From: Channallabes apus
Lineage: Eukaryota > Chordata > Actinopteri > Siluriformes > Clariidae
Direction of reading: 5' to 3'
DNA: 64,000 nucleotides
Assembly: GCA_030522415.1 (NCBI GenBank)
Contig: CM060107.1
Location: forward strand, 53,579,218-53,643,217
Of the stretch, positions 40,601 through 51,259 are shown piece by piece. Position numbers and translations under genes: made by a program. How positions within the stretch are numbered: the stretch's first letter is position 1; each line of letters begins with the position of its first letter. The notes under the pieces are model-generated. The model did no database searches. It saw only the letters and a list, made by a program, of their open reading frames with translations, and was not told the origin of the DNA.

Positions 40601-42776
40601 TTTGCCCTTTTGTCATTGTGATTATTGCTTCTTGCTTATTTCTTGTATCCCACTTTAATAATCCTAATTATTAGATTATATCCTAAATAAATAATAACCC
40701 ATTGGGGACTATCTATCTATTTTTCGATCTACCTATATCTAATTAATCAAAGTAGTGTTTACACAGCGCAACAGGTTAAAACATGGCAACGACTTTACGA
40801 GTAGACATCTGATAAGAGTCTGAGCAAGATATAACTTTATCAACATTATGACTTTATTACTATATTACTTTATTAACTATTTACACAGCTGATACTGGTA
40901 GTGTAACAGATAACTGGTAATTTTTTTTTTTTTTAATTTTGAGCTTGATTTGGTTTGTCTTTTTTTTATCAAAAATATTCATGCACTTCCGTCTTGCATA
41001 AATTGTGGTGTTTTCGATTCTAAACAGAAATACATACTGAATGCACCTTTAAATTCTCAAACACTGGACAGAGAGCAGAACATAAAGCGAATTAGCCTAA
41101 TATTTATTAGCAAACAGCTCATAAGTCAGACTTTATTGCAAGAACATGAACACCACATTCACTAATTTAAAACAAATCATTATGATTTAGCTACAATGGA
41201 CCTATGTTGCTCGCTAGTTTAAAAAAAATTTCAAACATAACACACATGAACTCTAAAGTCTTAACATTTTCTGACAGGAACACTGAGCAAAACCATCAAC
41301 AAACATCAAATTAGCCAGCATGTTGCTTACAGCGCTCATTAACATAGAAGCACTACTTATTACATTTATTAACCACACACAACTTCCTCATTAACATGTT
41401 AAATGGGTAATAGGAACAATATGAACCATTATCAAAATATAATAAATATATTTTCTGAAATTATGACTGAATTCTGCTTAAAATGTGGTCCAACATGTTA
41501 TGAAAGTGCTACAAGGCAAATGTAAAAAATTAATGACTCGAGTGTAGCAAACATATGTTGATTAGCATAGAGTTTAGCACGATGGTATTGTATGGTATAT
41601 GGATATATCTATAACGCTCAGCTAGTGGTGTGTAGTAGCAGTGATGGTGAGGTAAGCAAACTGTACAATGGCTTGATTTGGTGATTATAACCACTTCACC
41701 GCGTCTTTATTCATGTTTTGTTAAGCTAACCACGTGAAGAAAAAGACAGTCAGGTGATCGCCTCAGCGGCCTGCTCACGCGCGGTTTAACGGTGTCAATT
41801 CCAAAATATAACCGACTCATTATGACGTAGCAGCCTCGCGCGGGTTTAAATCCGGTCTAAACCGGGATCGAATACGAACTGGATCGCAGTAGCGACCGTC
41901 TTAAAGCGAAACCGAGTGAGAACAGCCTCCTGCTTTAGGCTACTAGCATCGGATGTAAACACTGTAGCTCATGACGACATCTGGATCCACGCTGGATACA
42001 AAAACAGCCAGCTAATTAAAGATGGGCAACAAAAAAAACCCGTACACCATGCATGATCAGACCAACACAGGCTACAGGAGGCCAGGAGATCCGATCAACA
42101 CTGGCTATGTGAAGTGAAATCCGACATTTTAGCAGCTCCATCATTCTTCTCGTCCTCATGAGCCAGACTGATCATTTTTCGAAATGTTTTTTTTTTTTCT
42201 TAGGGCAGCATTTCCTCACAATGTAACCTAGCCCAATAATGTTGTTTTTTGTTTGTTTGTTTTTTTACTTGTGATTTATATGCTTTATTTATATGCATTG
42301 CACTAGTAACTTTTGATGGGTTCTCACATTCTCACCTTGTCTACTGGCAATATGTAAGACATATAGTGTGCAAACACATGTACTGTACAACCTGTCTCTG
42401 TGTTACTGTCTCTACTGCTGCTGAATATATGGAATTTCCTTCGAGATCAACAAACATCTATGTATCTATCTAAGTGAGATGAGGAAATCTACCAGTGACG
42501 TCATGAAACCGAACTAGATCATGTTTACACCAAGGGGAGGAAAATCCAAACGTTTTTAACGCCACGTTATTCGCAGAATTGTATACACTGCATCAGAGGG
42601 GTGTGTGTGGGGGGGTTATAAGGTAAAATAGGCCACATTGTTACAAGTCACTGTAGAAGACTAGCGGGTGGCCTACACGTAGCCGGCCCTAGTGTTGCCA
42701 TCGGGAGTGCAGACGAGGTGCAGAACACACTGCAAACCAAATCTGCATATCATGCACGCTTCTTGTAGCACTGGAC

Positions 42777-42814
<38 letters not shown>

Positions 42815-43577
42815 AGGAGATCAGCGATCAATGAGTAGAACAGTTCTCACCTGGTGGACAAATACGTCTAATGGAGGCTCCACTGTGCGTCCCTCGCTGT
42901 GGGTCATTGAGATAAATCCGAATCCCATTCGCACATTGAACCATTTGCAGTACCCGGATCCAGCCAGGACCTGCCCCGGGATCCGCTCCTCCTGCCCCGT
43001 GGCGGCGTCTCCGCCCGGCCCTCCTGACCGCAGGGGGAAGCAACAACAACAACAAAACACAAGGTTAGGAGATGGCTGGATGATCAAGTTCGGAGTTTGA
43101 GTAGTTTCAACACAACACACACACACACACACACAGGATCAGTTGATTTTCGACGTGTGTGGTCGAACAGAACGAGAATTCTAAAACGCTTTTACCCCAT
43201 ACAAGGTGTGATGTGAGGCATCTAGTGCCGGGGACCATCAGTCCGGGTCAGCCACACGTTTGATGACCCCAATGACTGCTCAATGTCACCCATTCAAAAC
43301 TAACTAACTAACCCCCCTAACATTCTCCACGTGCACATCGTAATTCACGTGCACTCCGTTTTTTCGGGTATGGAGTAGGTGGGGGGGGGGGGCAGGTGCG
43401 CGGGCGATTACCCTATACCCCCCCCCCCACCACCACCACCACTACTACCATCACCACCCAATCCGTTCCCTCTACTCACCTTCACGCATCTTATTACTAG
43501 AGAGCGAAACGCGTTCTCGATAGCGCGTGCGATCACTACACGGCGTAAACAAAACAAGCAAGTTACGCTTTAAAACT

Positions 43578-43610
<33 letters not shown>

Positions 43611-43772
43611 GCAAAAAATCAATAGAGCCCCAAATCTCCCGACGCCGGTGTTCCCTCTGCGTGAAATTGAAAAATGAAAGTAAAAAAACGTGCAATAGTG
43701 GCATTTGATTTTGTTCGTTATTTTATAATAATATTAAAAGGGAAAGAAAAAAAGAGAGAAACCTTCGGCCAT
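24571..43772 (-). CDS. lin28b: lin28b, RNA-binding let-7 repressor (four coding exons, complete)
   Basis: Joining 43763-43772, 42851-43023, 29165-29352 and 24571-24805 (minus strand) gives an open frame of 201 residues with canonical GT/AG introns of 739, 13498 and 4359 nt. Residues about 24-95 form a cold-shock domain: [12 protein letters not shown] at 29-40 carries the RNP1-like core and DVFVHQ ends exon 2. A basic linker (SERRPKGK and KRKPKGDR) precedes two CCHC knuckles, C125-C128-H133-C138 and C147-C150-H155-C160. In the family these domains bind the terminal loop and GGAG motif of pre-let-7 and block its processing. MAEGG at the N-terminus, [16 protein letters not shown] in the knuckles and the neighbouring prep favour the B paralogue over lin28a. 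The tail after the knuckles is only 41 residues, shorter than in human LIN28B, and has no obvious basic C-terminal signal. Paralogue assignment is inference; family membership is certain. Confidence 0.93.
24806..29164 (-). other. lin28b: lin28b intron 3
   Basis: 4359 nt. Holds a (TG)n at 25534-25588, (AAT)n at 25806-25848, the DANA-like SINE at 26459, a GC-richer island with an octamer motif at 27830-28010, (ATT)n at 28150-28180, (TG)n at 28208-28258, (CA)n at 28357-28415 and 28603-28630, and (AAT)n at 28861-28893. Confidence 0.9.
26459..26837 (+). mobile_element. Full-length DANA-like SINE with 12-bp target-site duplication, in lin28b intron 3
   Basis: Head GTGTAGTGGTTAGCACTGTC, body GTTTGCATGTTCTCCCCGTG, an internal (TG)n expansion at 26664-26709, and (AATG)n end repeats. 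GATCTTCCTGCT at 26447-26458 is repeated at 26838-26849. It is inserted antisense to lin28b. Confidence 0.92.
29165..29352 (-). CDS. lin28b: lin28b coding exon 3 (second half of cold-shock domain and basic linker)
   Basis: 188 nt encoding residues 62-123 and two bases of R124. It begins [15 protein letters not shown], continues through [20 protein letters not shown], and ends with the basic [13 protein letters not shown] linker. The acceptor TTACAG is directly preceded by a (TG)n tract at 29360-29388. The donor is CG|GTGAGT. Confidence 0.96.
31046..31481 (+). repeat. Alternating (CA)n / (TG)n cluster
   Basis: (CA)n 31046-31069, (TG)n 31099-31150, (TG)n 31263-31318, (CA)n 31430-31481. The opposite orientations could fold together in the lin28b pre-mRNA. 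Confidence 0.95.
32349..32408 (+). repeat. Four tandem 15-bp repeats with AAGGTCA half-sites
   Basis: AAGGTCAGTGAAGTT repeated four times, the last slightly changed. Each copy starts with AAGGTCA, an orphan nuclear receptor half-site. Confidence 0.9.
34999..35058 (+). repeat. (TA)n microsatellite
   Basis: About 30 uninterrupted TA units. An (AAT)n tract follows at 35128-35157. Confidence 0.97.
35551..35824 (+). repeat. (GAA)n(GGA)n, then (CA)24 and (TG)13
   Basis: Purine trinucleotide tract 35551-35600, (CA)n 35701-35748, a 50-bp spacer, then (TG)n 35799-35824 in opposite orientation. Confidence 0.95.
36019..36207 (+). repeat. 190-bp purine-only GA/GGGA tract
   Basis: Almost pure purine: GAGAGA blocks punctuated by GGGA, with a few C interruptions. 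Confidence 0.97.
36414..36891 (+). repeat. Cluster of four (CA)n tracts
   Basis: At 36414-36453, 36598-36628, 36702-36765 and 36863-36891. The long HTHT/CVCV open frames here are repeat artefacts. Confidence 0.95.
37596..37657 (+). repeat. (TA)n tract hosting the MITE insertion
   Basis: About 31 units directly abutting the left end of the mariner-like MITE. Confidence 0.95.
37658..38233 (-). mobile_element. mariner-like (IS630-Tc1-mariner) MITE with deleted transposase
   Basis: 576 bp with 28-bp near-perfect inverted repeats (GGGTGTTTCATAAAGTACGC...) and TA at both outer edges; it is inserted in a (TA)n tract in lin28b intron 2. The minus strand encodes a transposase start ([20 protein letters not shown], to [11 protein letters not shown]) that runs in another frame into a C-terminal part ([18 protein letters not shown]... 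to LDIIFHY). The catalytic core between them is gone, so it must have been mobilised in trans. The coding style resembles arthropod mariner relatives. Confidence 0.85.
42851..43023 (-). CDS. lin28b: lin28b coding exon 2 (first half of cold-shock domain)
   Basis: 173 nt with phase-1 entry, encoding residues 4-61. The acceptor ends CGGTCAG, preceded by a TTG-repeat and C-rich tract; the donor is CAG|GTGAGA. A variable glycine/acid-rich N-terminus is followed by [16 protein letters not shown] and, at the exon end, DVFVHQ. A (CA)n tract starts about 40 nt into intron 2 (42779-42812). Confidence 0.95.
43328..43351. promoter_or_regulatory. Pair of CACGTG E-boxes in lin28b intron 1
   Basis: CACGTG occurs at 43328-43333 and 43346-43351, 18 bp apart, about 430 bp downstream of the ATG. 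The motif is bound by MYC/MAX and USF-type bHLH factors. LIN28B is a known MYC target, but use of these sites is inferred. Confidence 0.4.
43379..43430 (+). repeat. Poly-G and poly-C runs in lin28b intron 1
   Basis: A run of about 14 G near 43379-43392 and a run of about 10 C near 43420-43430, about 30 bp apart. Confidence 0.85.
43763..43772 (-). CDS. lin28b: lin28b coding exon 1 (ATG plus three further bases and a split codon)
   Basis: Only ten coding bases, encoding M-A-E and the first base of a glycine codon, followed by a GT donor at 43762-43761. The donor (AAG|GTTTCT) is weak, but the phase matches exon 2 exactly and the joined start MAEGG is what is expected of LIN28B. An in-frame ATG lies upstream at 43956-43958, but it would add a low-complexity isoleucine-rich stretch and is not preferred. 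Confidence 0.75.
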
Positions 43773-44165
43773 GTTTCCCCGCGCGCGGACCCTCCGTGTT
43801 CCTGCGAAGTTCCTCCGATGAAAAAAAACGCGTTTCCTTCGCAAAACCGGGCGATCGGCGGTGATAATGTTGCTGCTTGTGGTAGTGATAATGATGATGA
43901 TGATGGTGGTGGCGGTGATGAAGGTAATGATGATGATGAAGATGATGATGCGCGTCACCGTGGATCCGACATTGCGATTTTCGAGCGCGAGCTCGCATGG
44001 TACAGCGTGCTTCGCCTCTTTTGATGTTTGCTCATGTCTCTCTCTCCCTCTCTCTCTCTTGTGACCTCCTCCTTCTCTCTCTCCCTGTCTCTCTATTTCC
44101 CTCTCTCACTCTCCCTTTCTCTCTGGCTGGCTTCCGATTGGTTCCTGCCCTCGAACACGTGACTT
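43773..44165 (-). promoter_or_regulatory. lin28b: Putative lin28b promoter / 5'UTR region
   Basis: CpG-rich sequence lies directly upstream of the ATG (43775-43860), followed by a GAT/GGT trinucleotide tract (43861-43960) and a CT-rich stretch (44033-44125). Further upstream are an inverted CCAAT box (44137-44141) and a CACGTG E-box (44156-44161). No TATA box is obvious and the start of transcription is not determinable. Confidence 0.45.
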
Positions 44166-44986
44166 GGGCTCTGTCCAAATCACCAGAAAGCACACACTAC
44201 CGTACTAAATAGTTTAGTACCTGTGCTGGGTGCTGAGACTCTGGTGCTGTGCATGAAACAGTCCTTTTCCCGACTTTTGTTTATTTTTGTTTTCCACTAT
44301 TTTCCCCCGATGTATTCATCCCTTTATGCACAATAATAATAATAACAATCACGTGTTTGCCCCACTTTGTATAGTACGATCAGTACGGTCATGTTTACTA
44401 TGCTTAAAAGTCTATACGTTGATCAACTCTGAATCTACACCCGTGCAACATGTTAGGTGTAACTGTGTTTATTACACACCAGTGCGTTTGCTTACACTAA
44501 GCCTGTGGTCGGCTTGTACCAGTTAACAGCCTGTAATGTGAAGAAAGTGAAACAGCATGCTGCTTAATCAGCTGTTAAACACTGCTGTTTAGAAAAAGTA
44601 GCACATAAACACCTTCAAATCACTTTTTTTTGGCTAATTATGGCGACAAAAATAAAAGCATAAAGAGTTTTTCTTATGTAAGCACTTGTGGAAAAGGCCC
44701 AGAATGCAGATTCATTATTTTTATCTTTTATTTAAAAAAAATGAAAATAAATAAATAATAATAATATTAATAATTTGAGATGTTTGATGTGAAAAAAAAC
44801 ATTTAAAAAAACAGATATGGGCGAGAAGCAAAACCTGTTCACACTTTCACTTTTTAAATTTACTCAGAAAACTGTGTATTTACTGTAAAGCTATATTCAT
44901 TATACCATATTATATTTTATCAATATTCTAGTTTATTTTAGCTTTTTGCTGAATACCCTTGATTGCAATCAAACTATGTTGTGGAC

Positions 44987-45028
<42 letters not shown>

Positions 45029-47203
45029 ATCTATCTATCTAACGTTTGTACATACTGTGTAATATGTGTTTGTAATACATTTAAACAAAGCATTAGCCAC
45101 ACATATAATAACTAATGTTTGGCTTCAAACTCCACATGTAGCTAATACGTCCACCTTTGTATAAAGCCAGGCCACAGATTAAATGCACAAGAGGTGTATC
45201 CCCCTGATGGTATGACAATAAATTATACTAATCCCTTTTTGTACCAAAACAACATTTTGTGTTTTTGTTTTTCCCAAAAAGGACCATTTAAATCTTTAAA
45301 CAATTTCCTGTTTATGTTCTACAGTTTCAGGGATTTTTTTCTCCTCTTTTTGCTTGCTCATGAAAACATGTTTTTCCATGTTATGAAATATCTGGACTTA
45401 TTTCACGAGTCACGAGCTGTTTGTCTTCTTCTTCTACCTCTTCTCCTTCCGAATCTTGTTTAACTCAGGAGGGGTTTGAAAGTACTTTAGAAGAGTGAAT
45501 CAACAACTACCCCCACCTTCCATCAGGCTCTCCCCTTCCTCTCTCTCTCTCTCTCCCTCTCTCTAACTCAAACTCAGGAATTTCACTAACCCCCCCCCCC
45601 CCCATAGACACAGTGGGAGTGTCTCAAACCGACCACCGTGTGAAAGTTTTGGAGACGTCGGGTGTGTAAGCGTGTGTCCCTGGGGTAGGGGTAATCGGTT
45701 CTTGGGTCACTTCAGGTTTATGGTTATCTGACATTTCACATTCACCTCCATCATTCACTTAAGACTTCCAGAGTATTTAATATACAATTAACTAGAATAT
45801 TTGTCTGGTATAGAGATGAGCACCAAAGTTACATAATTCACAATTATTTTTTTTATATCTTGATACAATCTCAGAAATAAAGTACTTTCCTGTGTCACTG
45901 GTGCAGCATCATGAAGGGCTCATATGTTATACATGTCTGCATTTTACCTTGGAAAGTTTTTGTTTTTGACTTTGTCAATTTAAGGTCTGATTGTGTACCT
46001 TATATTATTTTGAAATGCACACTATATTCACTATTTCAGGTAAAATGTACACAAAAAAGCACAAATCAGTCATTCAAAATGTACAATGATGTTCAATGAA
46101 CCTGTGGTGAATAAAATGTATGCATTAAAAATAAGTCAAAACTAAACACTGTTTTCCGCTTTGATGAAACTTTAATGATCAGAACCTTGTGTGTTTATGG
46201 AATTTCCGAAGCTCCTGCTTCTAGACAGAATGTATGTTTATAGACATTTAGAAGGCACATAGGAGCAACACTTAGACTTTCACACTTTTTAAATATGACT
46301 ATTAATATGACATGATGTGTACTTTCAGAGTGTATTTTTCCAACTTTAAAATAACTAAATCTTAAGGACTTTAGGTCTTCAATGTAGCAACACGTGAGGT
46401 TTCACAGGTAAAAGATACACCACATCAACATCAAAGAAACTTACATTTATTTCTGATCGTGTACTGTTTGTTTAATGTACGTAAAAGTACTCTGTAGAAC
46501 ATAAAGCATTTCCCTCTCACAGTGTTCTAAGTAGAACTTCTTTCAAAAACTATTTAACATTACGTATTGAAAGAATCTTTAAAAGCACCTCTTTAAAGAT
46601 ATTTACATTTCACTAACAATAGAATCTCCAAATTGTGTATGTTAACATATTAATCAGGCCAAAAAGGCATTGGTAAAATAAAATAGTTAAAATAATACAT
46701 TTATCCATTTTATAATTGGATTTGTTTTCTTCTTCACATGTCTGGTACTAACTTTGTATCTAAAGACCAAGATCGAAACATGTTTTGGTAGACTGTTGCT
46801 TTGTTTCAATACATATTTGACATGCGAGCTTTTTCAAGAGTTTTTTCATCCCTCTGTTTGAGGCTAAAGAGGTAGAACGGCCCTTTTACACCTAAAACTT
46901 GTTGCGAACTTTATCATTCGACCTAATGACAGTTTGGATCGAGTGACTGGCCAGAACACTCACTAATATATTTACAACTGAACTATGTATGATAATACAT
47001 GTGAACTGAGGTGAAATTTTGCAAGAAAGACTGGAACATTTAAAAAAAACAAGAAGAGAATTTTGGTTGAAGTGAAAAAAAAATCTATAACTTGTCTTCT
47101 TGTTTTAAACCTCTTATGCAATAGGAGAGATACCTAATCTATCTTTAGATAGAAACTGCAATTAATTAAATAATCTTAAAATTATAATTTGTAGACAAAG
47201 ATG
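44166..47203. other. Intergenic AT-rich DNA upstream of lin28b
   Basis: (TATC)n at 44989-45039, CT-rich and poly-C (45588-45603) tracts. No coding signal and no bves- or popdc3-like exon. Confidence 0.6.
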
Positions 47204-47761
47204 TACACCTCAATTCAAAAGTTTTAGAACACTTGCAAATGTCTTTGTTTTTGTTTAGTGATTTATTTTCTACATTCTACAACAATACTGTGGATTTCAA
47301 AACTATAAAATAACACATATGGAATTAGGTAATTACGTAACAACAAGAAAAACACCAGTTAGTTGTTATTTTAAGACACAGAGGTCGGCCTTTCTGTAAT
47401 AGTTCCTGCAAGAACAGTATTGTGTCAAGTGCATTCGCAAAATCCGTCCAGCACCATAATGAAACTGTCTCTCATGAAGGCCGTCCCAGGAGGACGAGAC
47501 CAAAACCTCCCTCTGCTGCAGACGAGAAGTTCATTTAGAGTTATCAGCCTGAAAAATGACCAATTAACAGCAGCTCAGATTAGAGGCGTTATGAAGTCTT
47601 TACAGAGCAGAAGTAGCAGAAACATCTCAATATCAACTGTTCAAAGGAGATTCATGCAGTTACTGGACGCCTTCAGCAAAACTTTACAATGTAGAAAGAA
47701 ATAAACATCAGGAACCATCATGGAGTTAGAAAGTGTTCTAAAACTTTTGAACAGTAGTGTA
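47204..47761 (+). mobile_element. Tc1-like transposon, internally deleted
   Basis: About 558 bp with inverted ends (TTCAAAAGTTTTAGAACACTT on the left, its complement on the right) and TA at the edges. ORF 47420-47704 includes a Tc1-type second helix-turn-helix segment (LTAAQIRGVMKSLQ, ISISTVQRRF) and then collapses into the 3' end. The DDE domain is lost. Confidence 0.8.
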
Positions 47762-48753
47762 AGTCATATCATTAGTGCGTTACAATTGTGTATTGAATCA
47801 TTCAAATTTGTAATGTTCTGTAGGGTTTGTTTCTTTTCACTGTTATAAAATTTAATGATAAAAATCAGCCAAGATCTTGTTTTTCCTTTTGGATTTTTAC
47901 TATTTTAACTATCTTGTTATAAATCTATGATACATGTCACTTATCCTGACATAATAATTTTATCATATCTTCTACTGTATGCCTACATGTCTTGATTTGT
48001 GTTACCTTTAGCTACAGTAAAAACAAACACTTAAAATGTGTATTTAATAAAACAAGCATTCAATATTTTGATGATTATAAATATCAATGTATGAAATCTT
48101 AAAGCTGTATCTAGCCACGGAGTTACATCTATCAGAGGGAAAATACAAGCAACCTGATGTACTGAAATGAAATATATTACAATCACTTAAAATATATATT
48201 ATATAAATTAATAACATGATTTGTTATCAGTGTATATGTGTTTTTTATATTGTTCGTGTACATGTGGTATTTGTAATTAGACTTTTTTAAATATCGTTTT
48301 TTTACTTCATCTTCAGCATGAGATTTGTATCAAAATCATTGCATTTATGAATTTTAGAACCCCAGCACGTGTCTTCCATATTGTTAGAAAACCTATTTCG
48401 TTCTGAGAATTAAAAATGTCTCTTCTCACATGTACCTTGTATCACATGTACATTTTTACAGGTTTACTAAAAATAGGATCATGTACAGCAAAGAACTATA
48501 CAGAAAAATTATTAAATATTTACTTCATAGCTTACAGGTTGAAGGTTACAAGGGGAAGGCTGAACATGTGACTGAAATAAAAACAATTAGAACTTCTACA
48601 TGGGCACTTTATAATAATGCAGTGTTATAATTTAATTGCAGTGTTAAATCAGCTCTAATTAAATAAACAGTTGTATAACAAATGCATTTAAAAACAATAA
48701 AGTTAAATAATGCTAAGTATTTAATAAGTATACTTAATAAGCACACATACAAG

Positions 48754-48789
<36 letters not shown>

Positions 48790-49273
48790 ATACCCCGGTC
48801 CCCCCTAGTTGGTTATTTTTTTTGACAACCAATTAAATGTGGTTAATTATTTCCAATCCATTTTTTACATGTTTTTGTAGATTTTGCCATGAATACTATA
48901 TATATATATTTTTAAAACATATCGGTTGTTAAGAAGAGGTGCAGATTTTAAAAAATGATAATATCACAGAGGTGTGAATAGCAAAAATGGTAGCAGATTT
49001 ATTTATTTAAATGAATAATTACAGTATTGTGCAGAAGTGTTATGTATTTTAGCACATAATTTTATTCATGTTTATTTAATGATTTCTGCATTATTAAGCA
49101 ATATAAAACAGATTTATATTCCTAAACATTACCAAGAAAGTTACATAAAATTATTTTTATATTAGTAAAGGAATGAACATATTACATACCAGACAATTAT
49201 TCAGATATAAAAATAAAAAAAACGGTGTAGTCTACTCATCACTTTTTTAAAACTAAATATAATGCAGAAATCA

Positions 49274-49317
<44 letters not shown>

Positions 49318-49632
49318 TTTTTAATACATCAATTATCACTATTTTTCAAAGCCATCTTCACAGATTTACATTATTTCTTTGTATGTGCCTATAAAACTTT
49401 TGCCCAGTGCAATATTTTATAGTGTATGAGCACTTTCAGAGTATATTATATTTTTTTGTATTCACTACATTTAATCACATTTCATAATCTCCAAATCCAT
49501 TAGTGAATATATCATATCTTAATAATTGCAGAATTGTCACATCACTGATCAAACAAAGTTTTGTATAAAGTAAAAGAAAATAATGGTAGTTCAGATAAGT
49601 GATTATGCATTATACATTTTATTATTAACAAA

Positions 49633-49663
<31 letters not shown>

Positions 49664-50149
49664 GTGCAATTGGTTATGATCTTTGTTTATTTGCTACATT
49701 ATATTTTATATTAGAAAACATCTGTTACGAAAACTCATACGTTTTTTACTTATTATTTTTTACTCATTATTACTTATGTCTAGCTTATGTTTTCTAACAA
49801 AATGTTCGTATTTTTTACATTTATTAAAAGCTTGTTTGTAATTATTTTAACCATTAATGTTTATTTTATTGAAACTGTGAGTCAATAAACATAATGATCT
49901 AAGCATGAGTGTGGTTTAGTTAGTTATTTCGTTTGTTTGTTCGTTTGATTGATTGCTTGTTTGCTTTGTATGCAGATATAAACACGTAGTCCACAGAGAC
50001 TGGATTCATGTTTAAAGCCCCAAACTGGTGCCACGCCCCTTTGGATGTTTTTGATGACTTTCTATGTTTTTTCCCCTTAAATATTATATAGTGATTATGG
50101 AAAAATAACGCATCCGTGAAAACAAAATGCAAAACCCAGATCAGCGCCT

Positions 50150-50300
50150 TTATGTTCCCTCCATACTTCCGCCTTACGTCACGACGCCTACGTAGAGGCG
50201 TACGTTACCATGGTTACCATATGTGGCGTTCTATTTTTAGACACTCCTACAGTAAAGGCTCAGGAAATCATCAGCAGTGTTGGTGACTGCGTAAGGTTAG
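50150..50300. promoter_or_regulatory. CpG-rich promoter-like patch
   Basis: CTTCCG (ETS-like), TTACGTCA (CRE) and GTTACCATGGTTAC (50204-50217) within 60 bp, in otherwise AT-rich DNA. Function is inferred. Confidence 0.3.
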
Positions 50301-51178
50301 ATTTTATGAAATCCAATTTGAATTTGTGAAATGTTTATTTTTTTATATAAACTTAACAATTATTTTCAGAACTATTTGGATTACACTGCGAGTTAAATCC
50401 TCCTGATATTGGCTGTAGGTCACTTTTTGTCACCTTTTTTAGAAGAAATCACATTCTAATGATTTTTGTTTGTTGTTTTAATAGAATTGTTAGGGAAATG
50501 ATTGCTGGGCAAAGATAAAAAAAAAGACATTAATTCTAATAAGTACAGAAGAACCACGCAGGAAATAAAGAAATGTTTATGTCTTAATTAGGTATTTAAT
50601 TAGTTCTGAATTACATTCTCAATTAATCAATATGCAAAATATGCAGACAAATGATTAAATATTTTATATCAATATATATCTGTATAAAAACAACACACAT
50701 TGATTAAGATGCAATATGTGCACATGTGGGTGAACTATAAACAATTAGAAATGTAACTATATGGTTGTTAATTAGAATTAATAATAATACATGTAGTAAA
50801 TTGACTGCAATAAAAATAATGCTTTCTGTAACTAATTTTATTTGTTTAGCTTTAAAAAATAAGATTTAATAGTGTCAAGTATTTAATAAACTTAATAAAC
50901 ACATTTTCCCACCCTCTCTCTTTCTCTTTTTCTCCAGTTCCCCTCAAAAAGGCTTTTTTCCCTGACAACTAATTGAATGTACTTTGTTATTTCCAAACAG
51001 TCTTTTTCTAACAGAAATACATTTATAGGATTATTTCCAAAGTTTTGTTGAAAATCTAGAGATTGTCCAGTATTTAAGAGGACAAATTGTCCCTAAAAAT
51101 ATGTATTTGTTTTGGTTTTTGTTGTGTGTTTGTATTTTATTTATTTTTTAATTAATGCTTCCTGGCATTATAGTTAAA

Positions 51179-51259
<81 letters not shown>

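Larger units (their letters stand above)
29353..42850 (-). other. lin28b: lin28b intron 2
   Basis: 13.5 kb. Simple repeats cluster at 31.0-31.5 kb and 35.0-36.9 kb. The MITE is at 37658. From 38.2 to 41.7 kb is AT-rich and unremarkable. A CpG-richer patch is at 41740-41990. No internal exon was recognised. Confidence 0.85.

Noticed and set aside
24571..43772. Assignment as lin28a
   Set aside because: MAEGG start, [16 protein letters not shown] in the knuckles and the adjacent prep gene all point to the B paralogue.
43734..43958. N-terminally extended Lin28b from the in-frame ATG at 43958
   Set aside because: The extension is a low-complexity translation of a GAT/GGT repeat, and MAEGG at 43772 fits the family start.
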